NCBI RefSeq assembly: GCF_024868665.1
Contig: NC_079894.1
Location: 6,693,286-6,757,285, forward strand
Origin: Triplophysa rosa
Lineage: Eukaryota > Chordata > Actinopteri > Cypriniformes > Nemacheilidae
DNA: 64,000 nucleotides
Reading direction: 5' to 3'
Positions 39,561-52,030 of the stretch are shown piece after piece (within the stretch, counting starts at the first letter, position 1; every line of letters begins with the position of its first letter). Both the position numbers and the translations under genes were made by a program. Below the pieces are notes generated by a model, which was not told where the DNA came from, did not search any database, and saw only the letters and a program-made list of their open reading frames with translations.

Positions 39561-40012
39561 TTAAAGTGATAGTTCACCCAAAAATGAAAATGATGTTATC
39601 ATGTACTCATCCTCTTGTCATTTTAAACATGTATGACTTTCTTTGTTTCTTTTTTCTGCAGAATACAAAAAATATATATTTTGAAGAATGTTGGTTACCA
39701 AACAATGTGGGTACCCATTGGTTTTGTGTCTGTACAATAGAAGTGAATGGGTAACACCATTGTTCCGTTACCAGTATTCTTCAAAATATCTTCTTTTGTG
39801 TTCTGCTGAAGAAAAAAGGCACACAGGTTTAAAATAATGACAAGAGGGTGAGTAGCTCAGTGGTTAGAGCATGGCGCTATCAACGTCAAGGTCATGGGTT
39901 CGATCCCAGGGGATGGCATACACTCAGATACAATGTATAGTATAATGCAATGTAAGTCAAAGCGTCTGCCAAGTGCATAAATGTAAATGTAAATAAAGAC
40001 AGAATTGTCATA
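39561..40012. mobile_element. Hairpin MITE, copy F, split by a SINE
   Basis: The left end TTAAAGTGATAGTTCACCC and inner blocks (GAAGAATGTTGGTTACCAAA mirrored by TTACCAGTATTCTTCAAAAT) are present. The right arm runs to GACAAGAGGGTGAGTA, is interrupted by a tRNA-derived SINE, and resumes as AAAGACAGAATTGTCAT after 39995. It starts only 55 bp after copy E ends. Confidence 0.7.
39852..39994 (+). repeat. tRNA-derived SINE inserted in MITE copy F
   Basis: The head GTAGCTCAGTGGTTAGAGCA (A box) and GGTTCGATCCCAGG (B box) resemble a tRNA. The tail AAGCGTCTGCCAAGTGCATA followed by AATGTAAATGTAAAT is the 3' region shared by several fish SINE and partner LINE families. It is not a functional tRNA gene: the acceptor stem does not close. 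It is younger than the MITE it splits. Confidence 0.8.
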
Positions 40013-41068
40013 TTGCTTTCATACTGAATATTACTTTAAAACATCCCAAATTACAATATGGACAGAAATGGATACCTGACACTCTGATAATAAAGTATTC
40101 AAATGAAGTGATCTGTAAAACACCTTGGCCATGTACAATAGACCTACATTTTGTTGTCTCTATGTTGAACGAATCTCTCCAGCGGTTTTGAACCGTGATG
40201 TGACGAAAACCCATAACGACAGCTTGCATGACTTTCCCCCTGATAGCATTAACTGCCTCACACTCAATGTCATCTGGCATGTTTTCATGCCTCAATTGGC
40301 GGCGAAGCCAGATGGAAAACATGAGCAAGAGTGATTGACATGCTGGCAAGGGTCGGAGGTCATATTAAGCAGTCATGACAGGCCATCCTTTAGCAGAGAT
40401 GTTTAACAGGTGCACGCAGAGGACTGGTAAGCAGCAGGACAATGCGTTTGATTGGGGGCGATGGAGCCCGGTGTGAGGATACGTGTGATGACTCACCCAT
40501 CAGGCTGTTCTCATTCACTGCAGAAGTCTTTCCCGTGAGATGAAGTGATGTGAATGATGGATCACAAATCAGCGCTGATTGTCGACATAAGGCTTTATTT
40601 CGGTCTTTAAGGGAGATAGCTGACCCGAGTCTCCTTTACTGCTCGAGCAGCATACATCTGTTAGCATAATTCCTTATCTTGGGAGAAAAGGTTATTAATA
40701 TTACAATGTTTTGGAGATTAAAATGCCTGTGGTGCTGTGTTTCAAGTGTACTCAATGTAAATCCTAACGAAACAATATTGACTATAATTATTAATTATTA
40801 TTACACGTCACTCTGGAATTTATTCTGATTGGCCAATTGTGACATTCCAAGGTATGATATTCCCGCTTCGCGTCGGGTCCTAATCACACTGTCAGGGATT
40901 ATTCTTGCGATAACAACCGGCTGCCTGTACATGATCCCTGACTTACATTATTATTATATTATTACAATTATTATATATTGGTATATAATTATTACGTATT
41001 AAATTATTGGCAAAAACAGACCTTACTGCACATCATAACAGAACACTGCAACTCAAAGATGTGATTCT

Positions 41069-41225
41069 GGCATCAGTGGTCCAGTGGACTGTGCGCCGAC
41101 ATGTTGTGCAGCAGGACTTCGGGCAACCCAGGTTCAAGTCCCAGCTTGTGGTCCTTTCCCGGCTCCTGTTTTCCTCTCTCTCATCCCATAATTTCCTTTC
41201 TCACTCTCCACTATCCTATCTATAT
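41069..41225 (+). repeat. tRNA-derived SINE with intact 14-bp target duplication
   Basis: A 157-bp element flanked by perfect direct repeats AAAGATGTGATTCT at 41055-41068 and 41226-41239, the signature of LINE-type retroposition. Internal boxes TGGTCCAGTGGACTG (A) and GGTTCAAGTCCCAG (B) are followed by the pyrimidine-rich GTCCTTTCCCGGCTCC tail typical of cyprinid DANA-like SINEs. Confidence 0.88.
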
Positions 41226-41548
41226 AAAGATGTGATTCTAAAAACAGCTGGCTCACAAAGTGTAAATGTGCACACCTGAAAAAGCAAGATGGCTATATAA
41301 CTTATCAAGATGGTTTACTAAATTAAGATAAATCATAAAGATAAAACTAAATCACCTGTTTTGTGTATTTTTTTCTCTTGAAATGCATTGCCATTGTTGG
41401 TGTATAGGTTGAAGCGCAATAAAAAAATAATAAAAAATAACCATAATCTATTACAAGTCATTTAAAAATGAAGGAAAATAAAGAAGCAGCAGAACACCCT
41501 TACAAAAATTAACCATGGTTTTATTGTAGTAAAGTGTAAAGTTTATTT

Positions 41549-41650
41549 GCCTTAAGTTTTTAATCAAATTGGCTTTACAAGTCATTTCAACTTATTTTTA
41601 GAAGATACAGACTTGTAAAGCCAATTTGATTTCACTTTAAAATTTAAGGC
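41549..41650. repeat. Small inverted repeat (hairpin MITE remnant)
   Basis: The left arm GCCTTAAGTTTTTAATCAAA continues TTGGCTTTACAAGTC; the right arm carries GACTTGTAAAGCCAATTTGA and ends AAAATTTAAGGC. The two arms of about 35-40 bases are separated by a 25-base loop. Confidence 0.7.
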
Positions 41651-42604
41651 AGGAAATGTTTTTTATCTGTGCTTGTTTTTGGTGTATTGATTACAATTTG
41701 CATAATAATGGTTTTACAACAACAACAAAAACGTGGTTAATTTGTAGTAAACCCATGGTAACCTTTCATAAGGTGAATTTGTTTCTCTTATTCAACCTCC
41801 CCATAAAATGTGCTGATGCATTCAATTCACACTCAATTCATATTCATACTTACTACTCTCCCTCATTGACTTTACCTGATATCTCGATTTCCCCTTTGTC
41901 CACAATAGCAAATAATGCTGAAATTAAGATTTCACCAGTTCCTCTTATTATCTCTACCAGCAGAGACACCAGCAGTATCTCAAACTTCTCCTACAGCTGT
42001 ACCACTGCTTATATTATTCATTCCAACACAACGCTTTAGGCCACAGCAACTAACATCAGCAGGAATGGGCACGCTTCATTTTCATAGCTTCCTACACCGG
42101 TTCCAGGGTTTGTTTGTTGTTTTGCCCCCATGTGTATCCGCTTCCTCCTGACTGGCACTGCTACCCTGGGGCCTGTCTGTTCTTGATATTAAAATATCTA
42201 GGGAAAGGGGGATGCTGCCATCATGAGGTCTTACGGTATCTCAATGGAGGAATTAAATATTTAGGCTGCCTAGGAATACTGTTGCGAGACTGAGGAGCAT
42301 TTGCAAACTGTACAGTATTACACAAGGAATGTGCTAAGCTTGTGCTATTCGAAATGACCTGCATGTAATACCTGTAACGTTAATACAATTTAGTTTGTGT
42401 TATATCACATAATTATAAGTTGTTATCAGTTAACATTACCACACAGTTGCTGCTGATGTTTGTGAGTATGGAGATATATTATATTTGATCTGTCTTCATT
42501 TTCCCTGTAACTATCTCTCTATAATATAAATAACAAAGAATTAAGACATTACTTTTTTACATGTAATATCTACTAAATAGTTGACATTTTATTCAACCCG
42601 TTCT

Positions 42605-43740
42605 CACTCCCGACTCATCACATATTTACGCTCGGTCAGCGCCGCTCGGCGTCACTTTTGAACGCGCAGAGTACCCCTTTGGCGTCGTTTTTCGACGAAC
42701 AGGGAACTGCGTTGCTGTTTGCTAAATGCTCCAGACCGAGATGCGTGCAATTCTTAGCATTTCATTATTATCTATGGTTTTAATATTTTGTAGCACCTAA
42801 CCCCAACCTCACCCTAAACCTAAACCTAAACCTAACCCTAACCACTTCTCAGCCATTTAAAACACAACACGCGAATAATAGTACAGTCACAGGTATTTAT
42901 TGCACAAACTGACCAAAAGCATTACAAAATATAACAAACGACTCGTTACGAAGACCTTTTTGCACCAAAGCCGTACGATAACTTACATGAAGATGCCGTG
43001 CGTGTCCGTGAATACATGAAGTCAGCTCCCATTCAAAAGATAAACCGGAACGCTAGATGCAGTCGGTCGCGGGAGCCAATACCGTTTCACGTTCAAAGCC
43101 AGAGAAATAACGCGATCGGTCACGAGACACGGGAGAGCCAATGGCATCGAAGCTGACGTAACTTCCTCTAGCGGCAATATTTGAACGTCGTTCTTCACTG
43201 ATTTGAGATTTACGGCGGACGGTGATCGCTTTCGGATCTGTTTTTCATACAAATCGATCGTTTCGCGTTGGTACCCTTGGAATATCTGTATTTTTGAACG
43301 ACATTGTGACTGCTTGTATTATGCGTTTTATATTACGATAAATAAACTGTTACATTACTTGCTCAAACTGTGGAACTGTCTGAATAGCGTCATGTAAACG
43401 CAATTATCAGAATCAGAAGAGCTTTATTGCCAAGTGTGCTTGGAATTTTCTTTGGTGTTGGAAGCTTAGACATTCAACACAATGACAATACAATATAATA
43501 AGATTTACAGTCTAAAAGATTCTAAAATATGCATATATAAAATAATTATCCTGACCATTAAACTTAAATGAAACCCCGAAACATCATCATTGCAAATTAT
43601 ATCTAATATACATTTTCATAATGACGGTAAAATTCGCGTGCCCTTCACATCGAAAAACGACGCCAAAGGGGTACCCTGCGCGTTCAAAAGTGACGCGGAA
43701 GGGTGCTGACCGAGCGTAAACATGTGACGAGTCGGGAGTG
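42605..43740. mobile_element. Non-autonomous DNA transposon with ~100-bp inverted ends and a telomere-like stretch
   Basis: 1,136 bp. The left end CACTCCCGACTCATCACAT continues through TTTACGCTCGGTCAGC and GTACCCCTTTGGCGTCGTTT. The right end is its inverse, with AAACGACGCCAAAGGGGTAC, GCTGACCGAGCGTAAA and GTGACGAGTCGGGAGTG. CACT- ends hint at a CACTA/EnSpm-type element, but no 3-bp duplication could be confirmed. Inside are a CCTAAC/CCTAAA run (42796-42843) and, at about 43412-43505, a dispersed-repeat piece (CAGAAGAGCTTTATTGCCAA). No transposase. Confidence 0.75.
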
Positions 43741-44073
43741 AGGATGTGTTGCTTTATTGCAGACTACATTCAAATGTCATTCTTTCAAAATTTGACCAAA
43801 TGAGTGACAGTAAATAATAGTGTCTTGGACCTTTAGGTGTTCTGCCAGGTTTAAATAAGCTGTGCAGAGGAAGTTTGTTTAGGTCACAACGTCTGAAACT
43901 GGCTTCCTGCCAGACTTTTCCCCTGGGGTTTGATAGGCACACTGATGCATTGCCATCCACAAACGCCGTCCTGAAAATCAGGGAATCATCAAAAACCTAA
44001 GAATCATTTAATGGACTGTTTATGTGTGCATTGTAACCTCAACCTTTAATATCTTCAATGGCTGGCCTAGAAT

Positions 44074-46166
44074 CAGTACTCGAGTTGAGGGGGGATGGCA
44101 TCCCCCTTTGAATTAAAGATGATCAAAATCATACCTCTTCTAAAACGGCCACCCCCCTTCCCATCCCGTTACTTTATCAATGAATGTGTAAATATTACCA
44201 GTGGTAATGTACCACTATTATTTTTGCGAATATTGAATAGGCTAAAATACTGTGGACGAGGGGAACGTGCACATAATGACATGACGATTTGTTTTAAATT
44301 GACGTCACATCAGTCAGCGACATAGCAGCGCAGGTGATTTCAGCATCATGGCCAAGCCCAAGCGACATGGACAGCTTGACCTGAGGGACTTCGGCTTCAA
44401 GAGGGCAAGAAGTAGCACTGACGGTAAGTCAAGAGTCAGGAATACTTTTGATGTCACCAAAGGCGGAATCTCTGGACAGAGGCGATAACAACACAACGAT
44501 GTTAGTTAGTTTGGAGCTTTTTTTCCTGTTAGCTAACGCCAGGTTAGACTTTACATTCACAAAGTTAATGTTAGATTTGGTTTCTGTTTCACCTGGAATG
44601 TCTTACAGCAGGGTTTCCCACAGCACTTTACAGCAGCCGCCTAAGCAACACACGCCTGCCTCCTTAACTAGCCTAAGTAGAAAATATATATATATTTTTT
44701 ATGAGCGTTATCCGCCGTGTTACTCTGTCCTGTCCGATCAGCGGCATCTGGTGGAATGTCATCACGCTATCTATCATCGTTCGCCAAACATTCTACAACA
44801 TATAAATGGCAAGTGCAAGGAAAGCCATTACTAGCCATTTCTTTTCCTTGCATGAAATTAAAGACTAACAAAACTAACACATTTTCTGGGGGAAAGCCTG
44901 TTACTGGAATAGTAAACATTTCTCTGATTTAATATGGGCTAGGTGACTGCCCTCTTATTTTATTAAAAAAAAAACTAACTTGACAGTAGGCTACTTGTCT
45001 GCTCATTTTAACAAAACCATAATGCCATTGTTTTAATTTACATTAAAAAACATGATTATGAAACTCTTTGGAAGCGTCTGTGAGATACTGTATAGGGAGA
45101 ATGGGGTAGGCAGCATTGCAGCATTGAACTGATCCGTTATTAATTATATATTAATTATAAAAGTTTTGTTTGGCCACCTCAAGTTTAAGAAATGTCAGGT
45201 GGTGCTATGTATTTGTATTATTTTCAGATTTTGTAAATGGTACATTTGTTTAATCCATTTGTTCTTGCACTTCAATTAAAATGGACTTGACTTCACTGCA
45301 AAAATGACTTTCTTACTTAGTCTTTTTTTCTTGTTTTCCAGTAAAAATGTCTAAACATTCTTGAATCAAGAAGCATTTTCTTGATGAGCAAACGGACCTA
45401 AGAAAATAAGTCTTGATTTTAGTCAAAAAATATGAAATTTCAGTGAATTTGTGCTTAAAACAAGCATAAAAAAATCTGCCAACAGGGTAAGAAAAATAAT
45501 CTTGAATTGACTGACTAAGAAAAAGGTAAACCTTAATTCAAGATTATTTTTCTTACCCCATTGGCAGATTCTTTTGCTTGTTTTAAGCACAAATTCACTG
45601 AAATTTCATATTTCTTGACTAAAAACTAGACTTATTTTCTTAGGTCATTTTGCTCATTAAGAAAATGCATCTTGATTCAAGAATTTGTAGACATTTTTAC
45701 TGGAAAACAAAAAAAAGACTAAGTAAGAAAGTCATTTTTTGCAGTGTTGAGAGGATTCATGTTCATTTACAATGTTTTGTGAGGTTTTGTTTAAACATTT
45801 AATAGATGAATTCCCAATAGATTTATAGGTATCATGAGTATGAAGTTGCACTTGTCCCCATTGGGAAAATGTGTCCTCTGTACCCTGTAGGAGCAGTGGT
45901 AGCCATGCCAGCCTAGGGACCAACTCCAGTTCTGAGGTGCCTCGGTCAAGATCAATGACAGGTGTATCTGATACGTAATATATCAATAGCATGCATGTTG
46001 TTTTAGAGTAATATAATATAATAATTATCTTTGTGCTTAAACAATAATCAAAAGGGTACACCGTTGGTCTCCCACCATATGCGCTGTCATCAGCACAAAT
46101 GATCTGTCCCTAAACGTTAAATCCAATCCACCACCCCCCCGATTTCTCTTTACAACTCGAGTACTG
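44074..46166 (+). mobile_element. hAT transposon with CCTAGAAT target duplication and a residual first exon
   Basis: Inverted ends CAGTACTCGAGTTG at both termini, flanked by identical 8-bp repeats CCTAGAAT (44066-44073 and 46167-46174). At 44349 a plus-strand exon begins MAKPKRHGQLDLRDFGFKRA and ends at a good donor ACG|GTAAGT (44424). This Lys-rich GQ-x-x-L-x-x-FGFKR start resembles the N-terminus of hAT/ZMYM-type transposases. The catalytic part is absent, so it is a deletion derivative of an autonomous element. A 453-bp hairpin element sits inside it. A further hAT-like end (CAGGGTTTCCCACAGCAC) lies near 44610. Confidence 0.82.
45294..45746. mobile_element. 453-bp near-perfect palindromic MITE, nested in the hAT
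   Basis: The left arm starts CACTGCAAAAATGACTTTCT, and the right arm ends with the inverse AGAAAGTCATTTTTTGCAGTG. Arms of about 200 bases pair almost throughout (for example TTCAGTGAATTTGTGCTTAA with TTAAGCACAAATTCACTGAA) around a short loop at about 45500-45535. No coding capacity. Confidence 0.88.
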
Positions 46167-47699
46167 CCTAGAATTGATGAACCTATGTGATATAATGAAC
46201 AAAGCAAGCTGCACAAATAAGGACCGAGACCATTTTTCATGTCTCATATAATGAGACTGAACTGTGTTTTCTTTGAGGTCAGCTTTCGGAAATGCACGTG
46301 TGGATGCAAAAACATCAGAGTTAGGATCACCAATTAATATATTTTGGAACTGGACAAGTATACTGTAGCTGAGCTGCACATCTGGAGTCCCACAGTGAGG
46401 CCATGCGCATCCAGTCTGATGAAGTGGGGTTTATTTTCTTTCTACTCAGCTTAACCCCATTGGGTTCCCTGTGGTCTGCACACAGTTCTGCTGCATTTGC
46501 TCTTTCTTTGATTATCAGGAAGAAAGCAGTATATATTGTGCCAAACTTTCCTGAAGCGAGACAAAATTTGGCTACTTCCACACAGACCTGCTTTGACTGT
46601 GCCCCCAGTGTCCCCTTATAAAGGGCTCCCTTGTTATCCGAGACTTGATGAGACTAAATTTAAAATAGGGGCAGAGAAGAACATAACGTTTCATCAGGCG
46701 TACGACAGACACTTTCATGACATTCCCGTGTACAGTATCAAACTCACAGCAGTACCAGTTAGATTTCTATCTCAGTTTACAAAATGAGTTTGAAAATTCA
46801 GCGGCACGGTCACACTTGGCTTCTAAAATATTTCTCGTGACTCAGATGGAATAGGCTACTTTAACAGCGTCCCGTGGGTTGTGCTTACCAGTACATTTTT
46901 TAAAACTGAATTACCACATCTGGAAAGAAAGGATTATTGTATATAGTGTTCGTTGACAAGAATGATCATCATGAGGGTGGGAGGTGATGAGACCCGAGTG
47001 ACCTAAAGAGGGCAGTGTTGCTTTTAAACAACTGATGGAAATCAAGTGGCAACACTATACACTGCATATGGAGGATGCTTAGTTACTGTGCAACCACAGA
47101 CCATCAACAGTTGTTTTTACTACTCTTCTGATACATTTTTTAAATGTTCAGAAGTAAAATCAATAAATCACATGTAAGCCATGTTCCTCTGTTCCCTACA
47201 TTTGTCATGAGTTTTCAACGTCATCATAAGTATCATATCAACCTTGTATATATACAGTATTTGATTAAAAGAAGGAATTCAGATGTGATCAGGAACAGTC
47301 CTGTATCACCTTAATTTTGCTATATTGACAGGTTGACTGTATCATCCCAACAAATACATGGCATCAACAAATAATGAAATATTGATACGAGTTTAAATTA
47401 TTTATTAGCTTACTTATAGAGACAGGGGAATTATACAAGAGACAGAATACAACGAAAGGGTCGTGCAAATATAAATAAATTAAAGTAAAAGTAAAATTGA
47501 AAACTGAAGAAACAGGTCAAACAGAAAAGATGCTCTGTATTTTTTCAGACCTCAAATACCACAAAGAAAACAAGTTCATATATCCACTTTTAAACAGTAC
47601 AACAGTATCTGTACATTTATTTAGAAAAGTTAAAAAAATTATAAATATAATATATACAACTTATGTTGTCAGTTTTTCACATTGCTGTTGGATGACTTT

Positions 47700-47863
47700 A
47701 TGTCACTCCTGAGGTTTGATGTTGTTGAAATTTAACAGACACTGGACTGGAATGACCACAATACATTTAGAAATGCTGATTAAATGAACATTTTAAAAGG
47801 TCCCTTTCAAAAATTTTCCACGGCTTTATATTTTCAGTGGTGTCAGACTTTTGAGCCCCACTG
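47700..47863. mobile_element. Possible Tc1-like terminal fragment
   Basis: The right end TTCAGTGGTGTCAGACTTTT followed by GAGCCCCACTG resembles the outer inverted repeat of some fish Tc1-like elements. No transposase or opposite end is visible; identification rests on the terminal sequence alone. Confidence 0.3.
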
Positions 47864-48562
47864 CATATTCCACTGTGATATGAAACTTCTCAACTTAAAG
47901 GAACAAAGCAGGCAGAGAACACATGCAAAATATAGCAAAGAACTGATGTTATTGGTTGGCAGACCTGATATAAGAGGGATATCAGTGGGCACTTTTGTTG
48001 GTTGCTTGCCATTCCTTGATGGCTTGGCTGCTTTCCTCAAGTCCTTCACATCCATCAGATCAAGACAAAGCCTCTATTTTACACCGTCCACAAGGGTTTA
48101 TGTGTGAATGTGAGAAAAAAAAAGAAGTGAAATCGAATACCTCCTCCAAACAGAAAAAGGTCAGAGATGACGTTGACAGTAAGGGCTATAGCCCCTCTTT
48201 TGACCATATTATTAAGCAGCCCGTTCTATAAGCAGCACCTCTTGTTGTTTACCTTTGGTGAAAGAAACCCCAGCACCCACATAAACACCACGACTTGGAT
48301 GAAATCATGTCATCGCAGTGTACACACTGCACAGTGCATTTATGTATCCACTGCACAGTCAGCATTCAAAGTCACAGAGCGTACATTTTAAGATTTTAAA
48401 TGATTTATGTTTGCATTTATGATCTGTTTTCTAAAATGGTTAGTAAAACATCTAGTGTGGAATCATTGATGTTGTGATTCGAAATGTTTGCCAGTGCTAC
48501 TGTATGATGTGCCAGTTCTAGGTGTGAAACCCGTGATGATGAATTGATCATTATGTGATGTA

Positions 48563-48855
48563 TTAAAGGGATAGTTCACCCCCAAAAAAATTCTGTCGTC
48601 ATTTATTTACCCTCATGTCTTTTAAAACCTGTATATGACTCTTTCGTCTGTGGGACACAAAAGAATTTTGAGAAATGTCTCCGTGGTTTTGTGTCCATAC
48701 AATGTAGTCAATGGGGTCCAATGTTGTTTGGTTACCAACATTCTTCAAAATATCTTCTTTTGTGTTCTGCAGAAGCAAGAAAGTAACACAGGTTTGGACT
48801 GACATGCGGATGAGTAAATGATGAAAGAATGTTCTAGTTTGGGTGAACTATTCCT
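48563..48855. mobile_element. Hairpin MITE, copy G
   Basis: Starts TTAAAGGGATAGTTCACCC, then GTCGTCATTTATTTACCCTC, with a right arm GATGAGTAAATGATGAAAGA and end TTTGGGTGAACTATTCC. The middle has GTTTGGTTACCAACATTCTT. About 293 bp, diverged but with both ends recognisable. Confidence 0.75.
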
Positions 48856-49593
48856 ATATGGATGTTCGTATCGTTTGGGCTTTGAAAATATTTCCTAAAT
48901 TCAAAAGCCAAATGAAAGTGTTCTAAAATGATTCTGTTTTTTGAATGATTTCTGAATAGTAGACATAATCTATGCATTAAATGTGTTAACTCAAATATAA
49001 AAATCAGGGTCAATGAGGGATCCAACCTTAACAAATGTCTATCATCATTTCAAGACACAGTGTCGATTCTTGTTCAAGCAAAATGTACTGTAGATTAAAT
49101 AAAATTCATAAATATTACGATGAAAATAGCAGGTTTGTGTGTACTCTGCTCAGGTCAGCGACAGGAGGGCACCTGAAGTTTGTGCCAAACTTCAATATGC
49201 CTGTTTTAGCCATAGCGGAAAATTTTCCTTGGGTTCTTCGAGGGCATACAGTGGGGGTACAGGGGGCAGAGAACTCTTCGGTTTATACTTCGGCGTGAAC
49301 ACAGGGAAAACTTGCACAACCACCAAGCTGGCACAACCTCTGTGTGTGGGGGATCTTGACAAATACATCCAACAGCACAGCCAACATCACTTCACAGCTG
49401 AGGGCTTGAAGTGCAAAATATTTAGGAGACTGAGAAAGGTGTGTGTGCGTGCGTGTGCGTTTTAATGGATAAAAAAGCACAGACCTCAAATAATATGTCA
49501 CCAAATGGTGTGTCTTTAGATGGAAAAGCACAATTAATAACAGTAATTATAATTGTAAAATAACAGCAATCTCTTTGTGTTATTGATAAAGTT

Positions 49594-50142
49594 TAAAGGG
49601 GTCCTATGACACAGCTAAAACAAATTTTATCGTTTGTTTTAGATGTAATGCAATGTGTATACACGATTTAAGGTTCAAAAACGCTGTATTTTCCACATAC
49701 TGTGCATGTTTGTATCTCCTCTTTGCCCCGCCTCTCTGAAACGCGCAGATTTTTTACAAAGCTCTGAAAAGCGAGGTGAGCTATGATTGGCCAGTTAACC
49801 AGTGCGTATAGTGATTGGTCGAATATTGAAAGCGTGTGACGGAAATGTAACGTCTCTTACCATATTTGGAACATCAGGTTCCAACGCAATTGTACTGACA
49901 GGTACGCCCATATACGTATACATTTTGGCGGTCTTAGTCAACTCGTACCACGAACTGACATAGCTTTGTGGGGGTGTGGTTACACGAGGCGTTTCAGGCA
50001 GGTCTGGGTGAGCATTCGCTTTTAGATAGAATGCATCTTTTGTTCCGACACTTTCATTTTTGCAATTTTACATGTCTAATACATGCATGGGCAACTTATA
50101 ACACACCAAAGACACAGAAAAACACATATTCGCGCCTTTAAA
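49594..50142. mobile_element. Dispersed DNA-transposon-like repeat flanked by TTAA
   Basis: Begins TTAAAGGGGTCCTATGACAC and ends about 550 bases later at CGCGCCTTTAAA, so both ends abut TTAA, as in piggyBac-type elements. The interior (GCATGTTTGTATCTCCTCTT, GCCCCGCCTCTCTGAAACGC) matches my memory of a common cyprinid repeat. The right inverted repeat is degraded and there is no transposase, so class assignment is tentative. Confidence 0.5.
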
Positions 50143-52030
50143 TAAATGAGAAAATGTGGTCTTGTGTTGTCGAAGGAACGAGTTCAGAGCTTGCTTATTT
50201 ATAGCCTAAAAGACTTGAAATCTCAACTTTACGGTTAGCAGATACTTTTATCCAAAACAAATTAAGGTATTAACATTAATATGTGTGTTTTCTGGAAATC
50301 AAATCTATGACCAGTACTAATGTTACTAATGCAGTGCTTGACCAATTCAGATTCTGTAACACTTTGGCTCAGATGTATAGCCTTAAATATAAGAAAAATA
50401 AAGCAGTCCAAAGGAAGAAAATTGTAGGACAGCGAACATATGAAATTAATGTGATTGGTATAGTTTAGACAGTTTTCAAAGATTTTAAGTTCATAAAGAG
50501 TTAAAAAAGGACATTTTGCTTTTGGGCAAATTGAAATCACAATGTGAAACATTGTTGAGATCTCTTCTCAAACTCTAGAGGAGACACACTTGAAATTACT
50601 GGGGTCTTACGCTCATGAGAGAAACGCCTCTCTCATTAAAATGTAGTTTTAATTTAATCTTATTACTTTCTAAGTGAAATAGTTGCCCACTGATTTGCCA
50701 ATGGGTAATACTAATGACCCACAATTTCAGTACAAGCCATAAATCTGGGCATCAACAGCTGCAACCCAAATTTTGTTCTTGAAAGTAAATCCATAATGTG
50801 TGTCTAGGCTCAGATCAGGTTACTACACATTTCCTGTAATTCGCCCTTGTACAAGCCCATGTACAATGTCTTATTTTCAGAAATACCCTCAAAAACTAGA
50901 TGTATAGAATTATAACATCTGGAACCAGATATCACACTGCTGTGGGATATGATCTTTAGCTGGAGTGGATATTTATGTATGTATGCACCGTTAAAAATAT
51001 TCCATTATCATTACAAAAACCAGCAATCCAAAGAAAAGCACCCTCCTTCCCGCTGTAAGTATGTTAGAATAATACTCATTAAAATTTGCTGTGGTGGTAA
51101 GCTAGCAAACTACCTCTGCTTGCCCTTATGTGAAAGTACTCGTTGTTGACCACACACTCATATACGTACACTCAATCTCCAGCCACATAAGCAGGTTCTG
51201 GGGATTTCATGTGAATGTTTGAGTCATTTCTAGAAACATGGCTCAGAATGAAAATTGGATTGGTCACGAAAGATCTCACTTTTCCGTGCTGGGTGCTGCA
51301 CGTTATTTTAAGCCAGGCTTAAAATGCAACGCTACATTTTTTATGATACACAACAGGGGGTCCCTCACTTTCTTTTTCGATCCACCAAATGCTCCTTGAC
51401 ATGGAAAAGAGTAAAAAGTGAATATCTGACACTAAAACCCCCAGGTGAACCATCAAGATTTTTCATTAGAGTTTAGAAAGATCCAGCCATAGGCCGCTAG
51501 GTGCCAATATAAAATATAATGCCACACTGTTTTCAGAACTTGGACGGTGACCAAGAACACATGAGCATGTGAAACTTATGCAGCTTTACAATCACTGCCA
51601 AAAGTTCAAAGGTCACACCTGGACGACATGATCAAGGGTTACTCAAAAGCTTTGGGTTGTCAATATGCAAACAAACATCGAAATAAAAGAGCAGTTGTCA
51701 TGATACCGTTTTGTTTATGTTATTTTACAATGTTACACATGCAGAATCAGTCCTCTGACCGATGTGCCGCCTCTGCGTCCGAGTACAGACATGTCCTTGT
51801 GCCCTTTCAGCTTCTGTTTCTGCCACACTGGCCTGTGAATTTTGACAGAGTTCTGATGCATGCCTTTTCTCTCTGGAGACCGCCATACAGATCTGCAAAC
51901 GTCCCACTAAGCTTTCTGACCTCTCCTGGGAGGTTCCCCGTAATGCTCAGTTTGCAGGTTGATCCCCTGGTAAGTGTGGTCAGAGGGCTTGATTCCACGC
52001 AGTGTGGGTTGATAAAGGAAGGGTTACTTT

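Noticed and set aside
39852..39920. Apparent tRNA gene (A and B boxes)
   Set aside because: The sequence continues into a SINE body and tail and does not close an acceptor stem; it is a SINE.
41656..42039. 127-codon plus-strand frame
   Set aside because: Composition is that of AT-rich noncoding DNA, with Ser/Thr/Ile-rich random sequence and no motif.
42796..42843. Telomere or chromosome end
   Set aside because: The CCTAAC/CCTAAA run is short, imperfect and lies inside a transposon with unique DNA on both sides.
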